This document shows positions 8,247 through 15,411 of a stretch of 64,000 bases of DNA, piece by piece. Position numbers and translations under genes: made by a program. The first letter of the stretch is position 1. Each line of letters opens with the position of its first letter. Under the pieces are notes generated by a model. It made no database searches. It worked only from the letters and a program-made list of their open reading frames with translations, and had not been told where the DNA came from. Origin of the DNA: a virus; the IMG/VR virus record IMGVR_UViG_3300042514_001858, positions 62,001 through 126,000 of that record; one strand, 5' to 3'.

Positions 8247-8547
8247 CTGTTATGCTCATTCTATTAGTCATAAACTCTCCAAATTTTTGGATAAAGAGAT
8301 TCTGCATGGCGTTATCTTCTAATTTATTAGAATGAAATGAGATTTCCACAACATTTCCATCTAAATCATAACCAATGAGTTTACCGCATGTTAAAAATTC
8401 TTGCATTGTAGCCTTTAAAGCACTTTTAATTACGCTTTTACTACCTTTTCTATCTCTTTTGAGTTTTTGTTTTAAAGATTCTCTAAGAATTTCCAATACT
8501 CTTTCATCAACAAATACCTCATCAGGGGGTTCATCTCCCTTTTTCAT
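8236..8547 (-). CDS. Hypothetical protein, 103 aa
   Basis: The N-terminal half is a basic helical region (about 15-50) and the C-terminal half is mixed alpha/beta. There is no known domain. The ATG directly follows the motif CTAAATAATATT, so the gene and the downstream primase may be expressed late as well as early. Confidence 0.5.
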   Translation of the reverse strand: MKKGDEPPDEVFVDERVLEILRESLKQKLKRDRKGSKSVIKSALKATMQEFLTCGKLIGYDLDGNVVEISFHSNKLEDNAMQNLFIQKFGEFMTNRMSITDDI

Positions 8548-8559
8548 AATATTATTTAG
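8548..8559 (-). promoter_or_regulatory. Late-promoter motif
   Basis: CTAAATAATATT on the minus strand, touching the ATG of the gene ending at 8236. Confidence 0.6.
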
Positions 8560-8882
8560 TCTTTTTTATAGACTGAATTTTCTTCGATCTGTCCAATGCC
8601 CTTTTCAATCAAAATGGTGATAATAATCTCCATACTTTGTGTTTTGAGGTTGAAATTTTTAATAAAACGGTTTCCACCGTCATTAATCTCGAATAAAATA
8701 TCACCTTTGAACTCTTTATTTTGATAACAAGTAATCATTACAGATGTATTACTTGGATCTACCATCACAGACCATTTACGAGGATCGTGTTGACCATATT
8801 GATCAAATAATTTAACCACGACGAAACCAGAATCTCTCAATCTTTTAACAAAATAACCCTGTGTGGTAATATTATTCTTCAT
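8556..8882 (-). CDS. Conserved hypothetical phage protein, 108 aa
   Basis: The central part (KWSVMVDPSNTSVMITCYQ) and the end (QSMEIIITILIEKGI) look like a compact alpha/beta domain of the kind seen in hypothetical proteins of other T4-like phages. The motif GTAAATATTTCT (8883-8894 minus) abuts the start. Function unknown. Confidence 0.55.
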   Translation of the reverse strand: MKNNITTQGYFVKRLRDSGFVVVKLFDQYGQHDPRKWSVMVDPSNTSVMITCYQNKEFKGDILFEINDGGNRFIKNFNLKTQSMEIIITILIEKGIGQIEENSVYKKD

Positions 8883-8896
8883 AGAAATATTTACTG

Positions 8897-9421
8897 TTAT
8901 TTTGATTTTTGCAAGAGAAATTCTTCTACTGATGAGTAGAAATTGTCATTCTCAAAATTCGTCCCGTAATAAGATGTAATATTAAGATAACGATCAGGTT
9001 TAATACCAATATAAATCATTTTTTGTTCATTCAATCTAGAAGGAAGATTATCGATCAAAACATTATCAGAATGTAATATTTTAGTATTAGTCCCATAATT
9101 TCTACCATCGTATGCTGTCTTAAATGTTGCTTGGTGAATATCCTCTCTGGGGATTATATTTTCAGGAGGAAAGTCAAAACAAGCTGATGTTGATACTTTT
9201 GTCGCGTAATCTCTAGACGCAATTGTCAATATATACACGTTTTCCAATCCAACATAGCTACGTGCCAATTTAATGACATCGAGTGCTGATGGTCGAACTT
9301 TGATGTCGTAAACACCGCTGTATTCTAATGCGATAGTAAAATCACAATCGATTGGATTTCGTGATGATGGTGATCCCGATATTAATGTCTCGTCAAGATC
9401 TATGAAAATTTTATTTAGCAT
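8897..9421 (-). CDS. HAD-superfamily phosphatase
   Basis: The protein has 174 residues. The first HAD motif is FIDLDET (D8, D10), a nucleophile/acid pair; a Thr-containing strand (VYILTIASRD, about 76) fits motif II, and HSDNVLIDNLP (about 115-125) fits the acidic motif IV. It should hydrolyse a phosphomonoester. It overlaps the upstream cyclic-phosphate receiver-domain gene by 7 bp, so the two are coupled. A role as 3'-phosphatase in RNA end repair, as in T4 Pnkp, is an attractive inference but unproven. Confidence 0.6.
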   Translation of the reverse strand: MLNKIFIDLDETLISGSPSSRNPIDCDFTIALEYSGVYDIKVRPSALDVIKLARSYVGLENVYILTIASRDYATKVSTSACFDFPPENIIPREDIHQATFKTAYDGRNYGTNTKILHSDNVLIDNLPSRLNEQKMIYIGIKPDRYLNITSYYGTNFENDNFYSSVEEFLLQKSK

Positions 9422-9804
9422 GATAATATTTGTTTAATGATTTGTCTTCCTACTTGATTTGCGGTGTGGACATAGATTTTAATATTTTCCCCACCTTTTA
9501 ATAATGATTTAAGGTAATTGGCACAGTGGATACCACATTTGGTATCAAAATTTTCCCATTCGTAAATTTCAGACCGTGTTGTTTCTTTCATGTAATGAAC
9601 CATGTGGTCTTCACATAAGTCACAATCGAAAGAAACTGCTCGTGGCAACCCCTTTTCGTTGAGGATTTTTACAAAGTCTTCATAATTTCTAACAATTTCC
9701 CAACAACCATTGGGAATATCAGAGTATCCACACAACGTTTTTCCTTCCCTATAAAGAAATGCTTCTTTCGGGGTTCTAATATCGTCTAAGAATAAGTTAT
9801 ACAT
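9415..9804 (-). CDS. Cyclic-phosphate processing receiver-like (cREC) protein
   Basis: The protein has 129 residues. The start YNLFLDDIRTP (D7, D8), the middle WEIVRNYEDFV, the strand AVSFDCDL and the end VHTANQVGRQII follow the pattern of the 'cyclic-phosphate processing receiver domain' family (PF20274), a receiver-fold family predicted to act on 2',3'-cyclic phosphates of RNA. It overlaps both neighbours (8 bp with the gene at 9797 and 7 bp with the HAD phosphatase). The assignment rests on motif recall; an ordinary receiver domain is less likely because there is no output domain. Confidence 0.6.
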   Translation of the reverse strand: MYNLFLDDIRTPKEAFLYREGKTLCGYSDIPNGCWEIVRNYEDFVKILNEKGLPRAVSFDCDLCEDHMVHYMKETTRSEIYEWENFDTKCGIHCANYLKSLLKGGENIKIYVHTANQVGRQIIKQILSC

Positions 9805-10054
9805 TAGGAATTTTACAAAGTATTGTTGAAATGTTTAATCTTTTTTGGAAATCAGACCATTTGATTGGTGTATCCATATCGACACCATCATTCTGTCTCC
9901 AACCATCAGGGTCCATCATCTGAACATCTGGCATCGTCTTGAGCCATTCGTTTGCAGATTTCTTAGCGAAGACTTTTTCCCATCCTTCAGAATATGCAGA
10001 ATTCTGAGGAGATGTTTTAATGACTTTTCCTGTAATTTCGTTAATCGCCATAAA
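9797..10054 (-). CDS. Conserved hypothetical phage protein, 85 aa
   Basis: Starts at MAINEITGKV, chosen because this ATG overlaps the stop of the upstream gene (14 bp). The motif MMDPDGWRQNDG...IKWSDFQKRLNIST resembles conserved hypothetical proteins of phages and bacteria. Function unknown. Confidence 0.55.
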   Translation of the reverse strand, partial: FMAINEITGKVIKTSPQNSAYSEGWEKVFAKKSANEWLKTMPDVQMMDPDGWRQNDGVDMDTPIKWSDFQKRLNISTILCKIPNV

Positions 10055-10247
10055 TAATTTCTTTTGTTCTTGTGATAAATTCCGATCTGTCACCAATTTC
10101 ACAATTGAAACAGTAGTCCCATAAATAATCTTCAATATCAGGGTTCACCAAGTTCTTGATATTGTTGTAAATTTCTTTTTGTTGATATTCAAGAGCTTGA
10201 ATATTTGCTCTCGCATCCTCTATTTGTAATTTTGTTTCTTCGTCCAT
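10041..10247 (-). CDS. Hypothetical protein, 68 aa
   Basis: A predicted coiled-coil start (about 1-30) is followed by an acidic, Tyr/Trp-rich part (IEDYLWDYCFNCEIGD). It begins 2 bp after the sliding-clamp stop and overlaps the next gene by 14 bp. Function unknown. Confidence 0.5.
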   Translation of the reverse strand: MDEETKLQIEDARANIQALEYQQKEIYNNIKNLVNPDIEDYLWDYCFNCEIGDRSEFITRTKEIIYGD

Positions 10248-10249
10248 AA

Positions 10250-10957
10250 TTAATTCTTCAGTGAGCTAAAAATATATTCCATTTCAAAATCACCACTCTT
10301 CGTGACGATACAACCAACTCCCAACTTGGAATTGATTTTGAATACATTACCAGTCTTCGATACTTTAGACAATAATTTCAAATTGTCAATCTTTAGAATG
10401 AAAGGATTGAGTTCAAATTCAACTTCATCCCCTACAATACTCAGAGTATCACTGTTTGGAACGGTTTCGTCTCCAACTTTCCACACCAAATTACCATCTT
10501 CTGTGAAAATATATAATTTCTTGGTGTTTGTGATGGAAGATTTTTGAAGAATATTGGAAAGGAAATCAAAGTCCAACTCAAATTCGATGTTATATTCAAA
10601 ATTACGAATCTTTTCCAGAGATAACTTGGGTCTAGTGATGACTCCTTCTTCATGGAGATGATATTTGAATTTGATTTGCTTATCTTTATACTCCAAATGG
10701 TTTCCGTTCAACTTTAGCTTTACAGTATCAGATGATACCATGTCTAATGCTTTGGAAAGTTTCTTCAAAGAAGGTAGATTTAAATTCTTTTCTTCAAAAT
10801 CACCTCTTAGATATGCATGAGCATACATGGAGTTATCCTCACTAGAGGAAATCCCATGTATGCCATCATCTGTCATTTCTAGAACACATGTGTCACTTAT
10901 TTGCGACAAGCTTAACAATAGGTTCTGAAACGGTTTTCTGTTTAGATTGATTTGCAT
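10250..10957 (-). CDS. 45: DNA polymerase sliding clamp gp45
   Basis: The protein has 235 residues (T4 gp45 has 228). The start MQINLNRKPFQNLLLSLSQI, the strand CVLEMTDDGIHGISSSEDNS and the C-terminal FEMEYIFSSLK follow the clamp fold: two domains with the expected helix-strand pattern. It tethers polymerase gp43 to DNA and, in T4, also activates late transcription with gp55 and gp33. The first 65 bp overlap the upstream Gln/Pro-rich gene in another frame. Confidence 0.75.
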   Translation of the reverse strand: MQINLNRKPFQNLLLSLSQISDTCVLEMTDDGIHGISSSEDNSMYAHAYLRGDFEEKNLNLPSLKKLSKALDMVSSDTVKLKLNGNHLEYKDKQIKFKYHLHEEGVITRPKLSLEKIRNFEYNIEFELDFDFLSNILQKSSITNTKKLYIFTEDGNLVWKVGDETVPNSDTLSIVGDEVEFELNPFILKIDNLKLLSKVSKTGNVFKINSKLGVGCIVTKSGDFEMEYIFSSLKN

Positions 10958-11339
10958 ACGTCTTTTCTATCAGATTATTTTGCTTTGTCAACTTATTGGA
11001 AATTTCTTTCAACAAAATAATAATTTCTTCCACTTTAGTCGGCTCCAAATTCAATTCCAATTGCCCATCATCCACTTTTTGTGGCATTGGTGCATACTGG
11101 GGAACTTGAGGTAATTGTTGGGGTGGTAAATTAACAATTGGGGGTTGATGGACTTGTTGATGCTGAACAGGGCGAGGAGCTTGTTGTCTTTGCGTTTGGA
11201 TATACTCGTTCATACCATTTTTCAGAGTCTGTGCTGATGTGATAAGTGTTGATGGTCTATCAACCATCATTTGGTCAATCTGATTGGATTGACCAATCAA
11301 AAATGCCATTGCTTCAATTTCTTCGGGAATGTTATTCAT
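10893..11339 (-). CDS. Gln/Pro-rich hypothetical protein between gp32 and clamp
   Basis: The protein has 148 residues: a helical N-terminus, a disordered Gln/Pro-rich middle (about 50-90) and a predicted coiled coil (about 100-130). Its last 65 bp overlap the clamp gene. It lies between gene 32 and gene 45, so a partner of the replisome is conceivable, but no family is recognised. It starts after the terminator-like hairpin that follows gene 32. Confidence 0.5.
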   Translation of the reverse strand: MNNIPEEIEAMAFLIGQSNQIDQMMVDRPSTLITSAQTLKNGMNEYIQTQRQQAPRPVQHQQVHQPPIVNLPPQQLPQVPQYAPMPQKVDDGQLELNLEPTKVEEIIILLKEISNKLTKQNNLIEKTYANQSKQKTVSEPIVKLVANK

Positions 11340-11354
11340 AATTTATTAAAGGGA

Positions 11355-11384
11355 AACCCTCCCCACCGATTGATGGAGAGGGTT
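11355..11384 (-). terminator. Hairpin after gene 32
   Basis: On the minus strand AACCCTC pairs with GAGGGTT (7 bp), with three further pairs inside after a one-base mismatch and a short loop, followed by TTCCCTTT. It lies between the gene 32 stop and the next gene and probably terminates or attenuates the abundant gene 32 mRNA. Confidence 0.55.
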
Positions 11385-11391
11385 AGTAGGG

Positions 11392-12309
11392 TTAGTCATC
11401 TAATCCAGCAAGAAGATCGTCAATTTCATCATCGTCATCTTCAACTACTTTCTTTTTTGGGGTCGATGTCGCTTTCGACTTTACATGAACCATGGGAATG
11501 TCATCTTCATCTTCATCTTCATCGATTACTACTTCTTTTTTGGCTTGTTTTAGAGGCTTGCGCTCTTCTTTCTCTGCACCAACGAAGAAGTGTTCGTTCA
11601 GAACTTCTTGAAGCTCATCGTAAGTCTTCACGGGATAAACTGCTTCAAGATCATGAAGAGACTCACAAATCTTATCAATCTCTTCCTCATCCAAAACAGT
11701 CTTGGACTTGGTAGTGATGAACGAAGATTCGAATGTGGTGTATTCACCTTTCTTCTCAGCAACGATCTTGAAATCATGTCCTTTAGTCGGGTCGAAAATG
11801 TCCCAACCAAGTTCATCGGAACGCTCCCCTTCGGTGGCATCATCAATGATTTTCTTAATTTGTGGACCCATACGAAGAATCCTCGTAGTGCCATTGTTTT
11901 CTGGTTTAGCAGGATCATTGATCACGTAAACATTCACAAGCCACTGCTCTTTCTGAGCAATTTCTGCTTTGTATTCTTTGTTCTCAGCTTTAGGATTAGC
12001 TTCTTTCCAGCTTTTCCAAAGTTTCCAACGAAGTTCAGAGATTGGATCACGATCACCAAAAGTTTGAAGACCAATGTAGCTCATATAAGAACCTGTTGCT
12101 TTGCTATTCCAACCATTCACCCAATGATGGAAGAGACTCTTTTCAGGATTCTCCACATTAGGGATCAGACGCAGAGTGTATGTATTGCCAGCAGGAAAAC
12201 TCATAATATTTGAGAATTGTCCACCAGATGATTCATTACCCTTGTTTAAAGCTGCTTTGATCGAATCGAACATTGCAGCACCGAATTTGCTTTTTGTTTT
12301 TGTTGCCAT
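11392..12309 (-). CDS. 32: Single-stranded DNA-binding protein gp32
   Basis: The protein has 305 residues, near T4 gp32 (301). The basic N-terminus (MATKTKSKF) is the cooperativity region. The core contains the OB-fold pattern YTLRLIPN...FHHWVNG, and the Asp/Glu-rich C-terminal tail (DEDEDEDD and DDDDEIDDLL) recruits partners. The zinc site is missing: where T4-like relatives have a Cys-x2-Cys pair after the FHHW strand, this protein reads FGDRDPISEL, and its only Cys lies much later, in EEIDKICES. It protects ssDNA in replication and recombination. The motif before the ATG (CTAAACAACAAT) is a weak version of the late motif. Confidence 0.88.
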   Translation of the reverse strand: MATKTKSKFGAAMFDSIKAALNKGNESSGGQFSNIMSFPAGNTYTLRLIPNVENPEKSLFHHWVNGWNSKATGSYMSYIGLQTFGDRDPISELRWKLWKSWKEANPKAENKEYKAEIAQKEQWLVNVYVINDPAKPENNGTTRILRMGPQIKKIIDDATEGERSDELGWDIFDPTKGHDFKIVAEKKGEYTTFESSFITTKSKTVLDEEEIDKICESLHDLEAVYPVKTYDELQEVLNEHFFVGAEKEERKPLKQAKKEVVIDEDEDEDDIPMVHVKSKATSTPKKKVVEDDDDEIDDLLAGLDD

Positions 12310-12321
12310 ATTGTTGTTTAG

Positions 12322-12960
12322 TTATTGTAGTTGATTTGTTATTTTGTCAATTGCTTTTTTTGAGAAATCCCGCATCTTCCTGCTCAGATAGAATTTGTTT
12401 TTCGTTTTTTGAAACGTAATCCAAAAGTCTGAGAAAATAAAATCCAGAATCCGATTCTCTACCTCGATTTTTGTAACACCTAAAGCATGAAGCGCATACA
12501 TATTTATATGATGGTTCTTCAGATGGTCAATCATGTTCGGTAGAGCGTCTTCAATATATAATGGATATTCTTTCAAAGTCAAGTTTTTTTCTTTGCAGAA
12601 ATTTTTGACAAATTTAAGACTATCCACCAATCGATTGAGAGAACTTTCCGAATCAGGATCATCCATCTCAATTTTCTTCATGTATTGAGAGTATGCCTTC
12701 TTTGCTTTGGAAGTCAAGTAAAAATCCAAATCAAAATAGTCATCATCCTCAAAAATTACGTAAGGGGCAGCGAAATAATCATCAATTTTAATATTTTGAT
12801 AACTATTGAAAAATCTTTCCAGAGAAGCGAGACGATCTAGCTTGGTTTGATCCATGTCGGAGAAATCCTTACGAATCCGAAATGGTTTGTCACGCATCTT
12901 GCGGGAGATGGCGAGATGAGAATTGTAAATTCTCTTTTGAAAGTCTGTCATATCAATCAT
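12322..12960 (-). CDS. Conserved hypothetical protein upstream of gene 32
   Basis: The protein has 212 residues, rich in Asp, Lys and aromatic residues (YFAAPYVIFEDDDYFDLDFY), probably all-helical in the C-terminal half. In T4 the gene directly upstream of 32 is the helicase loader gene 59. Size (T4 gp59 is 217 aa) and position agree, but I see no clear sequence signature, so gp59 is only a positional guess. Confidence 0.5.
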   Translation of the reverse strand: MIDMTDFQKRIYNSHLAISRKMRDKPFRIRKDFSDMDQTKLDRLASLERFFNSYQNIKIDDYFAAPYVIFEDDDYFDLDFYLTSKAKKAYSQYMKKIEMDDPDSESSLNRLVDSLKFVKNFCKEKNLTLKEYPLYIEDALPNMIDHLKNHHINMYALHALGVTKIEVENRILDFIFSDFWITFQKTKNKFYLSRKMRDFSKKAIDKITNQLQ

Positions 12961-13179
12961 TTAATATCTATCATTATAACTCATGAACGCATCCATGCAA
13001 GCGTCTTCTGTCATATCACGAATATCCCATTCAACAGATTCCAACCATCTTTTATTAAAATTGATACCATCAACATGTTCAGATAGCCATAAAATATAAG
13101 ATGGTTCAATATCAGCAATCTCATCAAAAGATTTACCTTTATATTTCCCAAAATTAATTATATCCTCTGGTTTTTTCAT
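12961..13179 (-). CDS. ExoX C-terminal-like / DUF3820-type small protein
   Basis: The protein has 72 residues. INFGKYKGKSFDEIADIEPSY followed by ILWLSEH is the signature of the small domain found at the C-terminus of exonuclease X-like proteins and in DUF3820 proteins. No exonuclease domain is attached. It overlaps the upstream gene by 4 bp. It probably binds DNA or a replication protein. Confidence 0.6.
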   Translation of the reverse strand: MKKPEDIINFGKYKGKSFDEIADIEPSYILWLSEHVDGINFNKRWLESVEWDIRDMTEDACMDAFMSYNDRY

Positions 13180-13460
13180 TTCTTTCTCTTTTTCTGCTCT
13201 GAATTAATGTATTTCGTGATGAACTTACTACGTGAAATAGTAGGATCATAATCTAGAAACACTTTAACAAGTTCTTGGTCAGAGTCAAGAGATAAAATGG
13301 TTTTCAAAATTGTTTTTAGCCTTTCCTCTTGGAGAGTAGTCACGAAAACATTCTGAATGGATAATTTTTTTCCTTTAAGATGATTTATAAAGGAACAATA
13401 GCATAGAAAGAGGTGATTTGTTTCCTCTTCCACAATTTCTGATGATGGATCAAAGCTCAT
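13176..13460 (-). CDS. Hypothetical protein, 94 aa
   Basis: Predicted helical, with a basic C-terminus (NSEQKKRKK). It overlaps its upstream neighbour (DHH gene) and its downstream neighbour by 4 bp each (ATGA type). No family recognised. Confidence 0.5.
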   Translation of the reverse strand: MSFDPSSEIVEEETNHLFLCYCSFINHLKGKKLSIQNVFVTTLQEERLKTILKTILSLDSDQELVKVFLDYDPTISRSKFITKYINSEQKKRKK

Positions 13461-14356
13461 AATTCTGTAAGTGTTTCGCTGAATTTCAAAAATTCTTTGG
13501 TGATTTTACCTCCTGATGCCCATTCGCCGCCACCACCGTCACCACCGTCACACAGATTAGCAGCCATTTTAGCAATGTCAACCTCCGATCCTTTACATTT
13601 TCTAAAAGAAACGAATTTTGTATCAGGGTTCATTACAATTACAGCGTCTCCTTTATAATTTTCCATAATGGAATGGCTCAATTCATTCACGGAGAACTTA
13701 GAAATCGTGGAAATGACCTTAAATCCTTCCCATTCTCCTGTGAATAGTTGAATTTGCTCCAATTCTTTTTCTAATTCCTTGAAAAAACCTTCAGCAAGCT
13801 TAACTTCTGTGGTAGTGAACCCGTCAAACCCGTTCCAGAAGCGATTTACAAAATTAATAAAGCGATTTCCACCAGATTTACGATAAAGAGCATTGAGATA
13901 CTTGGTTTCTTCGTGTTTTAGATCATATGAATTGTAATCATCGACGTATAGGAAGAATTTTTTCAAATCTTTCGTAAATTCCACCTTTTCTTTGAATTTT
14001 TTATACAACATCTTGGTGCAAGATGAACATTCTTCCTGAATCATGGTTGAATCCCATGTTTTGAAGTCTTCGGGACGGTCTGAAACGAACACCACACGAT
14101 GATCGTCAATCTTTTTGATAAGATTTTGATCTAGAACCATGCCGACTACGAAGATTTTATCATAATCTTCTGCATTTTCTTTAGCCCATGGTAGATATTG
14201 TTCTTCAAACTTACCAAAAAAACAATGACGATACTCAAAATTCTTAAATAAATTACCTAAAAGAACTGTAGAACCAATACCATCCAAATCTGAGTTGACC
14301 CAAGCAAAGATACGTTGCATGTCATAATTACTCGGATTTAAAGAATTGTCAATCAT
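13457..14356 (-). CDS. DHH/DHHA1 family phosphoesterase
   Basis: The protein has 299 residues from the ATG at 14356. The N-terminal DHH domain starts FAWVNSDLDGIGS (D23, D25), then has VVGMVLDQ and the histidine motif IDDHRVVFVSD. The C-terminal DHHA1 part ends in a glycine-rich loop (DGGDGGGGEWASGGKI) that normally binds the substrate phosphate. Such enzymes (NrnA/RecJ superfamily) degrade short oligonucleotides or cyclic dinucleotides; either would fit nucleotide salvage or anti-signalling. A longer frame would start inside the attC-like site. The first ~85 codons are duplicated at 15123-15345. Confidence 0.72.
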   Translation of the reverse strand: MIDNSLNPSNYDMQRIFAWVNSDLDGIGSTVLLGNLFKNFEYRHCFFGKFEEQYLPWAKENAEDYDKIFVVGMVLDQNLIKKIDDHRVVFVSDRPEDFKTWDSTMIQEECSSCTKMLYKKFKEKVEFTKDLKKFFLYVDDYNSYDLKHEETKYLNALYRKSGGNRFINFVNRFWNGFDGFTTTEVKLAEGFFKELEKELEQIQLFTGEWEGFKVISTISKFSVNELSHSIMENYKGDAVIVMNPDTKFVSFRKCKGSEVDIAKMAANLCDGGDGGGGEWASGGKITKEFLKFSETLTEL

Positions 14357-14360
14357 AATA

Positions 14361-14449
14361 ACACAACATGTCGCTCCATCCAACGGCTCAAAGTCGTCTG
14401 TTTCGTATTCAGAGTCTTACGTTCGCCGTGGATGAGCTAGACGTTCGGC
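14361..14449 (+). other. attC-like recombination site A (left end of cassette)
   Basis: Boxes in order: R'' ACACAAC (14361-14367), 5-nt spacer, L'' GCTCCATCCAACGGC (14373-14387), a central stretch, L' GCCGTGGATGAGC (14425-14437), 5-nt spacer, R' GTTCGGC (14443-14449). L'' and L' are inverted repeats except for two extra bases in L'' (C14377 or its neighbour, and one A of the AA pair), which on the bottom strand are an unpaired G and T, exactly as in canonical attC hairpins. R'' does not pair with this site's R' but with the R' of site B, as expected after insertion of a cassette at G|TT. Confidence 0.75.
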
Positions 14450-14502
14450 AAAATAATCCCCCACCCCCCTCCTCCCGACGACAAAGAGAAACAACAAACA
14501 TT

Positions 14503-14781
14503 ATGACAGATAATACAAAGAAAGGATATTTTGATGAAAATCTCACTTTTGATGGGATACAGAAGACAATCGATGATTTAGTAACAAATTACCCAAATCA
14601 TATCGGCGTTATTACCGCAATTGGTAAGTTGGGTAGCTTAATGTCAATTTTACACGATGACAACAAAGAACAAAACCGACTAACAAAAATCCAGAATAGG
14701 CGAGTGGAGATTTTATCTTGGGTTGTCGGTGTTTGCACCTTGATTACGACATTTGCAACCATCATGAGTATCTGTAAGTGA
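14503..14781 (+). CDS. Cassette-borne small membrane protein
   Basis: The protein has 92 residues: a soluble helical N-terminal part (DGIQKTIDDLVTNYPNHIG), a charged linker (NKEQNRLTKIQNRR) and a single C-terminal transmembrane segment at about 69-91 (ILSWVVGVCTLITTFATIM). No family is recognised. The tail-anchored layout is frequent among small cassette proteins and membrane-acting defence or toxin proteins, but no function can be assigned. Its 3' end overlaps an antisense ORF (14713-14898) by 69 bp. Confidence 0.55.
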   Translation: MTDNTKKGYFDENLTFDGIQKTIDDLVTNYPNHIGVITAIGKLGSLMSILHDDNKEQNRLTKIQNRRVEILSWVVGVCTLITTFATIMSICK

Positions 14782-14898
14782 ATTACGGGCAAACCAATCC
14801 ATAATCTCTTTAACTTTTCTATCCTGTTCACGATTGAATGATTCTTGATATTCTTTTTCAGTGTCTCGTTTGTCAGCATTTGTAATAAATCTCCACAT
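14713..14898 (-). CDS. Possible second cassette gene, antisense
   Basis: A 61-residue frame from MWRFITNADK to the stop at 14713, charged and helical (RDTEKEYQESFNREQDRKV). It is open upstream through attC site B to an ATG at 15027, just downstream of a sigma70-like promoter at 15037-15064. A 104-aa hybrid (MKNKNKNN...) could therefore be made that includes translated attC. Convergent overlap with the plus-strand cassette gene makes it uncertain that both are real. Confidence 0.35.
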   Translation of the reverse strand: MWRFITNADKRDTEKEYQESFNREQDRKVKEIMDWFARNSLTDTHDGCKCRNQGANTDNPR

Positions 14899-14917
14899 CC
14901 TAGAAAAAAATGAAGAA

Positions 14918-15003
14918 GCCGAACAAGACGCTCCATCCAACGGCGAAAACGTCTTTGATTGTTTCGGACTCTGTTTGCGCCGTGGATGAGCTAGACGTTG
15001 TGT
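14918..15003 (+). other. attC-like recombination site B (right end of cassette)
   Basis: R'' GCCGAAC (14918-14924), spacer AAGAC, L'' GCTCCATCCAACGGC (14930-14944), centre, L' GCCGTGGATGAGC (14979-14991), spacer TAGAC, R' GTTGTGT (14997-15003). The L boxes are identical to those of site A with the same two bulged bases. The inner part pairs further (GGCGAAAAC with GTTTGCGCC, one mismatch), giving a longer hairpin than at site A. Confidence 0.75.
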
Positions 15004-15036
15004 ATTATTTTTATTTTTATTTTTCATAAGGTCTGT

Positions 15037-15064
15037 ATTGTATACTAGTTTTTAAGAAAGTCAA
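15037..15064 (-). promoter_or_regulatory. Early sigma70-like promoter reading toward the cassette
   Basis: Minus strand: TTGACT, 16 bp, TACAAT. The spacer contains TTAAAAACTAG as in the promoter at 6132-6160. It reads into attC site B and the antisense frame from 15027. It could also read through to the DHH gene. Confidence 0.55.
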
Positions 15065-15381
15065 CCATTTGATAATTTTTGCAATAAGTCCAATTCATCA
15101 TTGTCCATAATTTCTTCCTCATCAATCTTTTTGATAAGATTTTGATCTAGAACCATGCCGACGATAAAGATTTTATCATAATCCTCTGCGTTTTCTTTAG
15201 CCCATGGTAGATATTGCTCTTCAAACTTACCAAAAAAACAATGACGATACTCAAAATTTTTAAATATGTTCCCCAAAAGAATTGTTGATCCAATTCCATC
15301 CAAATCGCTATTGACCCATGCAAAAATTCGCTGCATGTTATAATTACCAATTTCTATAAAATTGTCAATAGGTGATTCCAT
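15061..15381 (-). pseudogene. Chimera: N-terminus of DHH protein fused to C-terminal tail of helicase gp41
   Basis: Residues about 10-85 repeat the DHH protein (MQRIFAWVNSDLDGIGS... to LIKKID) at roughly 85% DNA identity (15123-15345 against 14107-14332). At the IDE junction the frame switches to a close copy of the last ~19 residues of gp41 (EEEIMDNDELDLLQKLSNG against EEEIMDNNELSLLEKLSD). The catalytic histidine motif and DHHA1 domain are lost, so it should be inactive. The arrangement is the junction of an old tandem duplication of the gp41-tail to DHH-head interval. Confidence 0.8.
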
Positions 15382-15411
15382 ATAAGAATCTTAGAATAGG
15401 ATTAAGAGAAA

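Larger units (their letters stand above)
14444..14997 (+). mobile_element. Integron-type gene cassette, 554 bp
   Basis: The cassette runs from the TT of site A's R' box (TTCGGC) to the G of site B's R' box. Its start (GTTCGGC) is the reverse complement of the R'' box at its own end (GCCGAAC, 14918-14924), and the outer boxes (ACACAAC at 14361, GTTGTGT at 14997) are complementary to each other. This is what site-specific insertion of one cassette into a pre-existing attC produces. The main ORF (14503-14781) runs toward the attC as in ordinary cassettes. No integrase gene is present in the window. The poly-C stretch at 14458-14475 is unusual for this AT-rich genome. Confidence 0.72.

Noticed and set aside
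14598-14936. 112-aa minus-strand frame in the cassette
   Set aside because: It lacks protein-like composition and overlaps the better plus-strand frame and the attC hairpin.
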